Origin: Pleurodeles waltl
Lineage: Eukaryota; Chordata; Amphibia; Caudata; Salamandridae
Length of the DNA stretch: 64,000 nucleotides
Assembly (NCBI RefSeq): GCF_031143425.1
Contig: NC_090441.1
Coordinates: forward strand, 222,948,928-223,012,927
Direction of reading: 5' to 3'
The translations under genes and the position numbers were made by a program. Below, in pieces: positions 35,208 to 47,412 of this stretch; position 1 is the stretch's first letter; each line of letters starts with the position of its first letter. The notes beneath the pieces are model-generated. The model was not told the DNA's origin. It saw only the letters and a program-made list of their open reading frames with translations, and did no database searches.

Positions 35208-36721
35208 TGTAACGTATACTTTGCGCATTAGCCTCAGGCTGTAGGCCTTTGTGCACCTTACCCTGAATCAACGTTTACTCATTTGCTCACATCTAAGAGC
35301 CTCAGAGCACTTTGCACTAAATGCTTCTCATTGGCCTTCCTATCAGTTAATATAGCAAATAGCCAGTCCTAGGGTGTTGTTAATTAGTCAAATCACACTG
35401 TTTTGCCTACTTCTGCACTGGAGTTTGCCAGAACATATTCACTCTGTGCCCTAGTCAAGGATACAGGCAGAAGACCGCCAGGGCGGAGGACCGCGGGAGC
35501 ACCGCCGACAGGCCGGCGGTGCTCCAATGGGGATTCCGACCGCGGCGGTAAAGCCGCGGTCGGACCGGCAACACTGGCGGTCTCCCGCCAGTGTACCGCC
35601 GCCCCATTGAATCCTCCAAGGCGGCGCAGCTTGCTGCGCCGCCGAGGGGATTCCGACCCCCCCCTACCGCCATCCAGATCCCGGCGGTCCGACCGCCGGG
35701 AACCGGATGGCGGTAGGGGGGGTCGCGGGGCCCCTGGGGGCCCCTGCAGTGCCCATGTCACTGGCATGGGCATTGCAGGGGCCCCCGTAAGAGGGCCCCT
35801 ACAAGTATTTCACTGTCTGCTTGGCAGACAGTGAAATACGCGACGGGTGCCACTGCACCCGTCGCACAGCTTCCACTCCGCCGGCTCGATTCCGAGCCGG
35901 CTTCATCGTGGAAGCATCTTTCCCGCTGGGCTGGCGGGCGGCCTGAAGGCGGCCGCCCGCCAGCCCAGCGGGAAAGTCAGAATTACCGCGGTGGTCTTTT
36001 GACCGCGCAGCGGTATTCTGGCGGCCCCCGACAGGCCGGCGGCGACCGCCGCCGGTCAAAGTCAGAATGAGGGCCACAGTCTGGTACTTTGCTGATAGAT
36101 GTGGTAGGGGTTAAGATTTGGCATTCCTGCGTAGGGAAACTTTGTCATCACGATGACATATGACTTATAAAATCACTTCCTTGTCCCAAGACACGCAAGA
36201 GGGAGTTTACAAACAGAGAAACACAACTAGTTGCTGCCTGCCTTGCTGCTGATGCACAACCAGATCACAGGCCATTCCTCTGATATGAGGGATGATGTCT
36301 CCTCAGTGATTCCGACAGGCAAGCTCCAAACTTAACATGCTGTGCTATAAATAGAACAAGCAGAGGGAGAGTAGAAACTGTTAGGCAGCATGATAGCTGT
36401 GTACTAATGTATTTCTCTCCTGCGGACTATTTCAATTCTAACAGTGTGTATTGTTTGGGTCATTGTGGCTCACACCTAAATATCAACAAGTCAGTTGTAC
36501 AATGAAACCTCATATTAAACAAATACTGTCTTTGTCATTTGTGTATGTAAACATACCGGAAAAGAGAGAATTGTGTAGGATCTGAGTGACCACGACTTCC
36601 CTGAGAAGTTTCAAAGATGTCATGCGCTCGGATGTCTAAACATTCCTTTGCTGTGGGAGACCAGAGGCACTGCTAGTTAGTCAGAGCAAAAAGAAATATC
36701 AGGGTGACAGAGTTATTTACA
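35208..36721 (+). mobile_element. Possible solo LTR nested in family B
   Basis: It begins TGTAAC and ends TTTACA. A 5-bp AAGTG occurs at 35205-35209 and again at 36721-36725, overlapping the proposed ends by one or two bases, so the exact border is uncertain. After subtracting the MITE at 35466-36075 the unit is about 900 bp. A TATAAATA at 36346-36353 is followed about 165 bp later by ATTAAA (36513-36518), the U3-R-U5 arrangement expected of an LTR. There is no coding sequence. Confidence 0.42.
35466..36075. mobile_element. 610-bp GC-rich hairpin MITE (Harbinger-like)
   Basis: It is bounded by ACA on both sides (35463-35465 and 36076-36078). The right end read inward is GGCCCTCATTCTGAC, the family A/MITE signature; the left end (GGCAGAAGACCGCC) shares only GGC, so the terminal repeat is eroded or truncated there. 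The interior is an almost uninterrupted series of near-perfect hairpins, for example around 35807-35840 (TATTTCACTGTCTGC), 35918-35978 and 35622-35645. The same blocks occur in the MITE at 30866-31467. It encodes no protein. Confidence 0.85.
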
Positions 36722-37058
36722 AGTGGGTCAGACTTAGTCCCCCACACCATTAGCTATCCTGCTGCCTAGAAAGCCTGTAATCACACGTAGGATAATGAGA
36801 GCCCACCCAACAAAATGTCCCTCCATAACAATAGTTAAACACCGAGGGAGGAGTAGGACAAAAACATGCCTATTCCTAAATAATTACAAAGCAACCCCTA
36901 GAGGCGATCAGGCAGACATGTCTGATAGCTCCATATCATACATGTGACACACAGGTGGGCCATAGGCCTACAACAATGCCCTATGACGGACAGCAGATAC
37001 CAAGACAAACACAGAGCACAAAGTTAAGGCATCCAAAGGCTTGTATCTTAGTGCAAAA

Positions 37059-37814
37059 ATGTCATCTCCTGCCGATATGCCTGTCCCTGAGTTCCCTGAT
37101 GACATGGATGACGAGCCCATAAACATCCCACAGGAGACCATCCAAATGGTCCTTGAAAGCCTCCAAACCCCACCTTCAGTCACAAGGAAGAGCACAGAAG
37201 AACCAGCCACCACAGGAGAACCACCTGCCACCCCAATTGTAAGACCTGCCAGCTCCAACACAGCTGAGGACTCTGACGACACTGGCACCAGCTTCGAAAG
37301 AACCGTCGTTGGGGTACAGCGGGAGCTGGCCAAGGAGGTGCGGGTGGGGATGCAAACTATGGCAGCCAGCCTTGAGGGGGTGCGTTCGTGCATGATGTCT
37401 ACTGCTGATCAGGCAGCTGCTATGCAAGCCCGAACATCGCTCTTGCAGGAACTTTTTAAAACACAGAAGGAAATCTGCACAGCTGTCATCCAGTTGACAC
37501 AACAACTACAACTGCAAGCCAGTCAACGTGTGCACGAATGCAACATAGAACCCCTCAGGGCCGACCTGGCTGCCTACCATCGTGATGTGGCTGCCATTCT
37601 GAAAAACCAGCAGGCCCTCCTTGCTGCAGTACTGCCCTTCATAACTCCACAGGGAGCAGCCCCCGGGATGTCTGCCTCCATGTCTTCTAACACTGAGGTG
37701 TGTGTTGCCCCTTCACAACCAACAACAACAAGGACACACCAGGCAACACACACATCAGAAGAAGAAGACATGGAACAGATAACATTCACACGGAAGAGTA
37801 CCCGGAAGCCCTAG
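37059..37814 (+). CDS. Family B coiled-coil protein or C-terminal exon of Myb protein A
   Basis: A 251-residue frame (MSSPADMPVPEFPDDM...) with an acidic N-terminus, a Thr/Pro-rich part and a long helical region from about residue 75 (FERTVVGVQRELAKEVRVGM ... LLQELFKTQKEICTAVIQLT), ending in a basic TRKSTRKP tail. The Myb-like accessory proteins of Harbinger elements end in such a helical, basic region. It is therefore most likely the last exon of the Myb gene begun at 33759; a separate small gene is possible. The frame is open upstream to 37041, and a possible acceptor (tatcttag) lies just before. AATAAA follows about 290 bp after the stop. No damage was seen. Confidence 0.65.
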   Translation: MSSPADMPVPEFPDDMDDEPINIPQETIQMVLESLQTPPSVTRKSTEEPATTGEPPATPIVRPASSNTAEDSDDTGTSFERTVVGVQRELAKEVRVGMQTMAASLEGVRSCMMSTADQAAAMQARTSLLQELFKTQKEICTAVIQLTQQLQLQASQRVHECNIEPLRADLAAYHRDVAAILKNQQALLAAVLPFITPQGAAPGMSASMSSNTEVCVAPSQPTTTRTHQATHTSEEEDMEQITFTRKSTRKP

Positions 37815-38105
37815 TCCCTGCACCATGGCCTACTCTGACCAAGGTCCTACGTTTTGTCAAAGGCCAGTCTCACTACAACTACACTCAATGACTGTTTGGC
37901 AATCCACTGTATGACTTGTCCCCATTGCCAGTGAATGTCTCTCTCCTACTATTTGCCAATTCCTGTCCCTCTGCACTGTCTGTGACATCACCCCAGCATG
38001 TCAGGAGCATCATCCACACCCCTTCTGTAGGATCACCATGTAAGAATGCACCAGAACGGACTCAGCAAATATGGTGAATGGACAATTTGCACTACACCAC
38101 CTATA

Positions 38106-38111
38106 AATAAA
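38106..38111 (+). promoter_or_regulatory. Polyadenylation signal AATAAA, plus-strand family B gene
   Basis: It lies 292 bp downstream of the stop codon at 37814, within 'ctataaataaatagc'. Confidence 0.6.
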
Positions 38112-38893
38112 TAGCACTTGCACACCTATTGTGTCTCTGTGTCATTTCACACTTCAACTGTGCAGTACCTAACTCCAAAGTGGCTGTGTGGCAACCATGT
38201 CGATTCTCTATACTACTGTCCTGATTTCATGTATACTGAAACATCTGTGCAGTGGCAAGGATTGCATCATAGCCTTACCATACTGAGGAAAATAACTGAT
38301 GAGGGAACTAAGCACACACAATCATGCTGTGTTGGACAGAATGATGCACCATCTATCGCTATTCCAGAGAACAAATGGTGGCTGAGAAATGTAGGCACCA
38401 TGCAATACTTAAATAAGAATTAATGCCGCATAATGTAAGGAATCATGAACAAATTACACTGCATCAATCACCCTTACGGAGTATACTGCCATGAAGGGAA
38501 GTCATGCTGAATCAGTACACACATGATGTAGGTCAGCAATGAAAGCAACAAGACAAGAGTGTGAACAACTCCTCATCTACAAAGATCTCCCTGAAATTCA
38601 CACTGCTGTCCGACCTATCAATGTACCCACAATAACAAGTCTGGAAGCACTCTTTGTGAAGTAGGATACATACCGAAACAAAACCTTGGTGATCAATGCA
38701 CACTACCAATGGTGGGTCTCCCAAATGGTGGATACTTACCAAGTTAGCACACGGGTAGCTGGCATGTGAAACCTCAATTTCCTGGGGATGGCGAGCATAG
38801 GACACAAATGTCATACTAAAACATTCTGCTACACTGATGTCAAGGCCATGATAATGTAGCACCTAACGCATCATGTAAAGGGTTAACTAAATC
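38112..38893. other. Intergenic DNA between convergent family B genes
   Basis: No feature was recognised between the plus-strand and minus-strand polyadenylation signals. Confidence 0.5.
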
Positions 38894-38899
38894 TTTATT
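38894..38899 (-). promoter_or_regulatory. Polyadenylation signal AATAAA, minus-strand Myb gene B
   Basis: TTTATT on the plus strand, about 400 bp beyond the stop of the minus-strand gene at 39297. A strongly T/A-rich tract lies between them at 39125-39185. Confidence 0.55.
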
Positions 38900-39296
38900 G
38901 CAATCGAGTAATACAAGAGGCAACTAAGGGAAAGGTAAACCTACACTAATCTAACCTGACTACTACTAACCCACAACTGTCCCTAACTAACCTAAGCTAA
39001 ACTTACTCTACACATGTAACGAAACGATCTAAACATCAACCCCCCACCCACCATTATGAGACAGGACACATGCAGGACAACACTTAATAACCTACACACA
39101 TACTATACTATCCTAAACAAACATATATTTTTTTGGAATTTTTTGATTTTTTAATATATTTTTTTTTTATTTTATTTTTTTAATACAGGAATCCCAACAT
39201 TGCCCCCCACCAACCCACCCACACAAGAAAAGAAGATAGAAAGAATAAGGACCCCCCACCCTCTTACCCAATACTAACTAAGCTAATTACCTATAC

Positions 39297-42200
39297 TTAT
39301 CCTAATACTAATCCCCAAAACCCAACTAACAGTAAAAAATAGGAAAGAGGTGAGAGGGGAGGGGTAAAAGTTCTAGAGGGCAAAAGCGCTACCCTCCGTA
39401 GTGTGCGTCTGATGGAGCTGACCCTCTTTTTAATGTATCTCATGTCCTGCCTCATTTCGTCCACCTTCTTAACCAACTTGTCCATTTTTCTGGTCAATGC
39501 CAGGAAGGCAGCTGGGTCCACAGGAGGGTCTGTGCTGGTTTGTGTGCCGGCGGAGGTTGAGGTTGTGGCAGGAGTTGGTTGGCCACAGGACAGTCCTGCT
39601 ACCACAACACGGCTGGGTCCAGGTCTGGAGGAAGATGCAGGGTCCATTGTTGCAGACGTTGCTGGGGCCACTTGGGCAGACCTGGTGGATGTGGTGTTGG
39701 TGGTTGTTGGTGGCAATGTAGGGGGAGCCTGTGGTGTGGCCCACCACGCCCCGGAGGCCCGATCGGAATGGTACTTGCGGGCCATCCTCCGGTACCCACA
39801 CTGCACCTGCAGGATGTGCCTGTATCTCATGGCACGGCGCTCAAAATGGTGGCGATCTGCGGCATTCATGTTTGCAGCTGTGAAGAGAAAAGGCAAATAT
39901 TTACCTTTGGAATTGCATTGGGTGGAATAGCACAATGGGTTATTTGTACATTACTAGAAATGTATTGGTTGCAGCAATTGTCACAACATCGGTCACGGAA
40001 AGGCTCAGAGGAAGTACATGTGAAGCATGCATACATTATGGCATATCACACCTAGCATATCCATGTCTCGACATGATGGATGACATCACCCTAAACTACT
40101 CATCCAAATCATACCTAAGGCATCTGACATCATGGCTGCACCTCTTCCACATACTGACTTCACTACATATGTCACTCTATGTGATAACAATCACACTCCT
40201 CACTCAATGCCATTTGTAATTAGTTGTGTGCTAAGATTGAACCCATGGGCCATAACCAAATGTGTACACTAGGGGCCAGATGTAGGAAGATGGAAAATTG
40301 CTACTTGCAATTTGCAATGCAGAACGGTGTCTCCGACACCGTCTGCGAGTCGCTATGGGGTCGCTAAGACCCACCTCATTAACATCAATGAGGTGGGTTC
40401 CAAGTTGCGCCACCTTAGCGACTATGGGCACTCACGGGGATGGAGGCCTGCTGGGAACAGCAGACATCCATGGCCGTGACTGCTTTTAAATAAAGCAGGT
40501 TATTTTTCCCCAAGTGTAGGCCGTTTACCTGAAAGGAAAATGAGCTGCACTTAGAAAAAAATTACAACAACTTCAATCTTGGATTATTTCAGGGCAGTTA
40601 GTGGTCCCTTGGACCACTGGCTGTTTTGTACATGATTATTTAGGTCCACTCACAAAGGGGAAGGGTTCCTATTGGGACCCCTTCCAGTTAGCAAGTGGGT
40701 TACCATCCACTGCAAGTGGATGATGACTGCGACTCACTTTGCGACCACGTACTCAGTTGCAAATGGAATTGCATACCACTGCGAGTTGCAAATAGGATGT
40801 GAAAACCCCTTCCTATTTGGGATTTGGAAAAGCATTTTGCCAATATGTTCATAATCACTAAATACATTTCGGAATAGGAAACAGACGTTTGCAACTCACA
40901 AACAGAAATATATGCCATTTGCAACATGTAAACAGTTTGCTACATCTGGCCCTAGGTTCTAACTCATGTCACAAAAGGTTGCAAGTATGTGTAACATACT
41001 GGTTGCTACAGTCCTAGGTACCCTGTTTCACATTAACATGCCAGTCTTTGAGGGTGGTGTGGGAAGAACAACCAACAATCCCATGTTCAATGCACACCCA
41101 GGAGTGTCTAGAAGTTCAAGAAGTATGTGCCTTCAAACACAACACCTATGAATGGCTAGCAACACGTTGGAGTCAGCCAAACATTGTCACATCCAAGGTC
41201 CACACATGTCAAAATGATATGACTTAGGCCAACATGACATACTATCAGTGAGGCATGTTTTACAACCGACACAGAGGAGCTAGAACACTCATCATCATGA
41301 GTCGACAGAACACCTAGGCCATTGCACTCAAGTCACACACACTTCTAGTTCACCTTGTGGAAGTACATGCCCCCGGAAGATTCAACCTACAGTGTACACA
41401 GTCCATCCTCAACTAGGAAGAAGCACTTGTCATCAAAGCCATTTGCCTAAGCTATATGGGAGAATGTCAGTCAGATATGCAGACTCAGTTCATGGCAAGT
41501 CCCAGACCAAGTCTTACATTGACCAGTGTATTCCAAATGAGTCATCCCATTCCCCATTGCGGCCCAACTGGAATGACCTACAGCCCCTAAATCTGAGAGA
41601 TGGCTAGGTATTGCTTTCCAGAAACAGAAGTCCTATTTGATATCACAGTATAGCAACAATGCCAATGAACGGCCAGCGCATCAAATCATGAATTATATTG
41701 AACACACAGTAGTCCATCATGCATCATTACCAAACAATGAAAATAGCACTCAGGCCACACTCACTGTAGGTATCGGGGTCCTCAAAATGTGCCACCTCTC
41801 CCACTGTGTACGGGGCTGGTCCACCTGTAAAGCATGAAAGGAAGAATATGCTCAGACTGGGTGAATTGACAAATAATTTCAGTTAGAATGACACTGTGTG
41901 AATATGACATGGTAATGATACAGTTTCCCACATGCTCATACTGCATGTATGACTTTGTATTCAACATTAACATTGGATGAGTCTCCTGCTACAGTTACAC
42001 ACCCTACTACACACATGCAGTGGCCAGGACAGACAGGTGTCGTCCAAGTTACCCCTCCATTAGTATGCCCCAACAACAAGGTTATCCATACATCTCAGCA
42101 TGTGCATCCCAGAGAGACATCCAAAAACTGGTTCCATGAGGACTGCATGACCACTCACAATCAAACAGGCTAGGTGGACAGGTTCAACACACAGCAACCA

Positions 42201-43077
42201 CACACACATGTGACATATGTGTGGACAACATATCTAACTTCATGTGACGTGAAGGCAACACACATGTATAGCATCATCATGGGTTTCTAATTTTCTGTCT
42301 AGCTATGGCGTCTACATATGTAGGTATGTTGTTTCTACATGACTTACTCACTGGCCAATATGACCTGTGACGTACAAATAGAGCCATTAACGTGTTGCTT
42401 GTCTGACACAAATGCAACACTACATTACATACAGCTACAGGCATCTGGTATGTGTTGAAAAATTGAGCCATCTGACTGCTAGCATTGGTCTTCATACACA
42501 ATGTGCAACAAAAACACATTCGGGCACATATGTATAACTTTGTAGCGCAGCATTTGCATCATTTTGTCACGCAGAGACGGGGCAAACTAGCAAAAGACAG
42601 ATATATTTTGTAAGTTGCTGCTGTTTTTGTATGAAAATGTGGTGCTAAAATGGGGATATCGATGTATAAACATGGGCCTAGGTTTCCCTAGCATTACACA
42701 CAGTCAGCTACTTATCTAGCAGATTGGGCAACAATCATCACATGTCCCCACACAGATTTCTATTATTCCCATGTAATTGATTTGTACTTACCAACATGGT
42801 CACCAATCCTGATTCCCAGGTGGCCCAGCAGGTCCTGTTCCCTGGTTATCAGATCTGCCCAGCGGTGCTTCAATTGATGGACATTGCGCATGCTCCCGTA
42901 GACCTGGACCAGGTGATGGCTCACCTTCCCCCACCGGATTTTCCTTGCCTCCGTGTGATACCCCTGTATCACACGGCCCCCAGCCTCCAGCATCAGTGGG
43001 AGGACATGGCAAACTAGCCATATGAATCCCCCCAATTCATCCTCACCCATCCTGGACAGGCGAGGCCTACCTGACAT
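39297..43077 (-). CDS. Harbinger family B Myb-like protein B (three exons, apparently intact)
   Basis: The exons are the complements of 42792-43077 (286 bp), 41765-41824 (60 bp) and 39297-39877 (581 bp). All junctions are GT-AG and phases agree, giving 308 residues without a stop. Exon 1 has a Myb/SANT-like domain: MGEDELGGFIWLVCHVLPLM, then KIRWGKVSHHLVQVYGSMRN and QLKHRWADLITREQDLL. The 60-bp middle exon encodes PYTVGEVAHFEDPDTY. Exon 3 starts with a His/Arg-rich segment (MNAADRHHFERRAMRYRHIL), continues with a Thr/Pro-rich linker and closes with a helical, basic stretch (LTRKMDKLVKKVDEMRQDMR). The 680-bp MITE at 40273-40952 sits in the second intron. It is probably a DNA-binding partner of the transposase. 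The ATG at 43077 was chosen because it begins the domain; the upstream frame is hydrophobic and non-homologous. Confidence 0.78.
40273..40952. mobile_element. 680-bp Harbinger-like MITE in an intron of Myb gene B
   Basis: The ends are GGGCCAGATGTAGGAA and, inward from the right, GGGCCAGATGTAGCAA. TAG lies on both sides (40270-40272 and 40953-40955). The interior has many 'gcgagtcgc' and 'tttgcaactcac'-like words and no coding sequence. Confidence 0.92.
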
Positions 43078-43559
43078 ATTGACTGCAAGAATAATAGACA
43101 AATGAAATAAGAAAGTAAAAGTGGGAAATGGGGAAAGGTAGAGGTGTGAAGGAAAAAGAACAAGGAGAAAAATAGCCCAACTAACCCCAAAAACTATGCT
43201 ACCCACAACAGACTCCCACAGACAATACAAACAATCACAGGAATAGACAAAACTAGACTAAACAGACTGAGACAATGTAATGCAACAAGAATATAATCAC
43301 AAAAAGACAAAATACAAGGTACACAGGACACAAAAGCAGTTAAACACCGGACAACACCTTTCACACAACCACACAGTCTAGATAAATCTGAGACTGCAAA
43401 GTGAAAGTGAAAGTTAACTCCCAGTACAGATTTTGTAAACAGGATATCCTATTACATCACTTCCTGCAGAAAATGGCCGCCGTTTTTATTTTCCCGTTAT
43501 GCGTCATATTTTCACGCATACACAATTGTGCGTCATTTTTTTTTTACGCATAACATTGC

Positions 43560-44140
43560 ACATGATGCTGAGTCACAAATTATGATATGAATATTAATAA
43601 TTTATTAATGTACATGAGATGTCCAACATATTGTACATGTTGCGTCAAATTTACCACGCATGCATCATGGGCGTCATATTTTTTCCACGTACAGGTGTGC
43701 ACATGATGCTGAGTCAAAAATTATGATATGAATATTAATAATTTATTAATGTACATGAGATGTCCAACATATTGTACATGTGGCGTCAAATTTACCATGC
43801 ATACATCATGGGCGTCATATTTTTTCCACATACAGGTGTGCACATGATGCTGAGTCAAAAATTATGATATGAATATTAATAATTTATTAATGTACATGAG
43901 ATGTCCAACATATTGTACATGTGGCGTCAAATTTACCACGCATACATCATGGGCGTCATATTTTTTCCACGTACAGGTGTGCACATGATGCTGAGTCAAA
44001 AATTATGATATGAATATTAATAATTTATTAATGTACATGAGATGTCCAACATATTGTACATGTGGCATCAAATTTACCACGCATACATCATGGCCGTCAT
44101 ATTTTTTCCACGTACAGGAGTGCACATGATGCTGAGTCAA
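43560..44140 (+). repeat. 141-bp satellite inside family B
   Basis: About four units; tgctgagtca recurs at 43566, 43707, 43848, 43989 and 44130, exactly 141 bp apart. Units contain 'gaatattaataatttattaa' and 'gcgtcatattttttccacg'. The latter words resemble the element's own subterminal sequence, suggesting the array arose from it. Confidence 0.93.
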
Positions 44141-45625
44141 AAATATATATGATGTAAATTATAATTTGATGGGCAAATATGAGAAACTTTTGGTTAAATT
44201 TATATTTGACTCTGCATTCTGTGCACTCATGTACGTGAACGAATTATGACGCCCATCCTGTATGCGTAGAATTTGGAGTAATTCTTTTTTTTTAAGGTCT
44301 TCATGTTTTACACTTGGGGAAGGTGATTTGTCATGGCCAAATGGTGCTATGTGATACACATTTGTGGTTAGCTATGACACATGTCCGTTGTTGTATGTAT
44401 AGAAGGCATTCACACTGTAATATTTAGGATACGTAAAATAATGTATTAACCATATTTGACCACAGATTTGGGGTAATTGCTGATGGCTATTTTGAAATGA
44501 TGGATGGGATACCATGATGTATTCCTTCTCCAAAATGTGTCCACACTTATGATGGTGATGCTTTTATCTATAGTCCAAGCAGGGAGTGCAATAGTCACTT
44601 ACATTTTCTATGGGGCTAACCATGTCCCATTATGAATTTGTGTTCCTGATTTGTGTTTGACTTTTGACATGTAGCCCACACATGTGCCTTATGCATGTGT
44701 TTAGTTCACAATTACAAGATCCTTTTAGATTTGGGGGGCAGTAGAGGTGGACTTAGGCCCCCAGCACCCTAGGATTTGCCCTTCCAGATTAGCTACTGTA
44801 TCCATGGCATTTATTCATTATATTATGGCAAACCTGCAGCAGCAGGCTAATGTAAGGCCATATGGTATGAATGCCTTTTAACCATTCATTCATCTCATTA
44901 TCCCATTTGACGTTTGCAGTATTGATGATTTGGAGCAATCTTGCATTCCATTTTCCAATGACTATGTTTGCCAAACTCTCAGCGTTCCTCATGTGCTGAT
45001 GAAAATTAATTAGTTGTTGTCTGTGTCCCTTTCTGCATTACCTGGTTTAGTGTCATGTTACATTCTTCCTGCTAGGTTAGAACTGGGACACAACTGTGAT
45101 GGTCTGCTTTCAAATATTAGGTTGATTGTATGACATATGTGTACATGTGTGTGGGAATGTGGATCCAGTATGACCTGTCTGGGTGTATGTTGTCACTGTA
45201 ACTTCAAGGTCTCCTCCTGAGTTAGTGTCAGCTAATGTTGTTCCAATTGTGTATTGCTCATATCACACACTTGAGAGAAGCCATTAATGACATGGTCACG
45301 TACACATGGATGGTCCCACCCTGTCTCTGAACACGTGTGATGAGACTTTCAAATGATCTACATTTTTGGGCTGGGTGAGAGACTGTCTCAGGTGTCTGGA
45401 TCAGGCATGTGTAATTGCCACATTTGTACTCCTGTTGGCCTCTGTGTATGGTAATGTATCATGTCACATCCTACCCTCTGTGCATACCTTTGTGATGTTA
45501 ATGTTTGGTGTGAGGATTGTTATAGCATTCTTGCTCAATGAGACAACATTCTTCTTCAGCAATTTCAAACTAAAGGTGGTCAGAAATGCATAGGCCAAAG
45601 CATGATGTGGTGCTTGTTATCTGTG
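44141..45625. other. Stretch without recognised genes in family B
   Basis: A/T-rich DNA downstream of the transposase; nothing supported. Confidence 0.5.
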
Positions 45626-45631
45626 TTTATT
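45626..45631 (-). promoter_or_regulatory. Polyadenylation signal AATAAA of the family B transposase
   Basis: TTTATT on the plus strand, 33 bp beyond the stop codon on the coding strand, in 'ctgtgtttatttacaattg'. Confidence 0.65.
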
Positions 45632-45663
45632 TACAATTGTGCTATACAAGTTATTAAGATACA

Positions 45664-47412
45664 TTAAGAAAAAAAATTATTGACAATCTGTTGGCGCCTA
45701 CGCACTCCTGCTGACGTGTTAGGTTGTTCCCCCTCCTGTTGCAGGTCAGCATCCTCCTCTTTGTCATCCTCAGGCATGTCTGGGGCCGGTTCAAGGAGGG
45801 GAATGTTCCTTTTTCCACAAATATTGTGAAATATGGCACAAGTGAGTATGATCTTACAGACCATCTCTGGGGAATAGAGTAGGCTACCGCCAGTGATGTC
45901 AAGGCAGAGGAACCTTGACTGTAGGATCCCAAAGGTCCGCTCCACAATGTTGCGTGTCCTCTTGTGGGCGTCATTGTATGCCCGCTCTGCAGCAGTATTT
46001 GGGTTCCCAAATGGTGTCATTATCCAAGGCTGGATGCCATACCCCTGATCAGCTGAAAGAGAAACACAGAATGGGATCAATTAGATGTAGGAGGCACTGT
46101 TGTACGGATCTTTGATGGCAGTAGTTGTCTTGTGTTGTCTGTGACTCTTTTGTGTACTAATGTGACAACCTATGGTTGTTGGTGAAAACTTTTGCATTGA
46201 GTTTTTTTCCTTGGCTGAGCAAGTGTTTGTTGGCTAACTGTTTGTCAGCAGGATGTATTGGTTTTTCCAGTACAGTGTGCCCTCCCTAGCATTGTGACTT
46301 GTGATACAGGTGTCCGTGTGTCCTCACTGGGGGTGTGATGATCGTTCCATGCAGAGTTGAAACATGAAAGTGTATTTGAAACGTTCATATGAAAATACCC
46401 AGGCCATCCCATACCTTTAAACTTATGCATTGTATTAGTGTACAGGTTATTGTGAGACTTCCAATTTGCAAGGTGACATTTAGGCAACCACAGTCATTAA
46501 TGTCTTCACATTAAGCTGTAGAGTAAATTCCAATGTGTGACAGGTTCAATGGTGACTTCTGAAACATGGCTAGTGATGTGAGTACCTCAGTGTGTTCCTG
46601 GCTAGGTGCTGCTATTGTGGTGTATGTGTTGTTTGTCCTAGAGGGTTTCTGTGTAGTGTGTGTATATGAGTTTGTTTTTTGTCCTTACCAACAAGTAGTC
46701 CATTGCCATATCGTCCATCCTGGAAGTGTTGGTTGATGGTGCAGTGACGGAAGATGAATGCGTCATGTACACTCCCAGGATATTTAGCCACAATGTTGAT
46801 GATCAGTCCTTGGTGATCGACTATGGCCTGCACGTTGATTGAATGTGTGTGCTTCCTGTTGCGGTAGAGGTGTTCTGTTGCAGCAGGTGGCACAAGGCGT
46901 ACGTGTGTGCAGTCGATTGCACCAAGGACGTGCGGGAAGCCACTGATGGCGTAGAACCCCTGTTTAGTTTCCTGCTGCTTTTGCAGTGTGTTAGGGAAGC
47001 AGATGTGGCGGGGTGTCAGTTGAATGATGGCATCCAGTACTTTAGGCAGGAATGCGGAGAATGATGGTTGTGATATTCCACCAACCAGGGCACCAGTTGT
47101 CTGAAACGAGCCACTTGCCAGCAGGTGAAGTACGGCAAGCAGCTTTGTTTCTGTTGGGATAGTGCGGGGAGTCACTAAAGTGGGGGCCAACTGCTGTTCA
47201 ATATTTCTCAGCAGCTGCTGAATGGCCTGCCAGTTCAACCGGTACCTCTGGATGATGTCCCGTTCCCTGAGGCCATGCAGGGTTGTTCTTGGGCGGAATA
47301 TCCTCTCCTGCCTTCTGCGCTGTCTTTGGGGTCCCTGCTGTTGTTGTTGTAGCTGCTGTTGTTTCTGCAGGGCTCTGCGTCTACGTGCACGCTGAAGAAA
47401 AAGCACCTCCAT
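45664..47412 (-). CDS. PIF/Harbinger DDE transposase of family B (two exons, apparently intact)
   Basis: The exons are the complements of 46689-47412 (724 bp) and 45664-46052 (389 bp). A GT-AG intron joins them in phase, giving 370 residues. The N-terminus is basic and Gln-rich (RARRRRALQKQQQ). Then comes TKLLAVLHLLASGSFQTTGA at about 89-108 and the DDE domain with IDCTH (D167), PGSVHD (D217), ADQGYG (D243) and VERTFG (E279). The spacing 49 and 35 between D167-D217 and D243-E279 equals that of the family A transposase. The usual Gly of DGTH is Cys here. The intron falls inside the ADQGY motif. The frame is open upstream to an ATG at 47487; ATG 47412 (MEVLFLQRAR) was preferred as the more family-like start, which is uncertain. 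It acts as the element's nuclease and strand-transfer enzyme. Confidence 0.9.

Noticed and set aside
39403..40055. Plus-strand frames of 158-175 residues
   Set aside because: Shadows of exon 3 of the minus-strand Myb gene B.
43078..43230. N-terminal extension of Myb gene B to 43230
   Set aside because: The added residues are hydrophobic and unlike the family; ATG 43077 directly precedes the domain.
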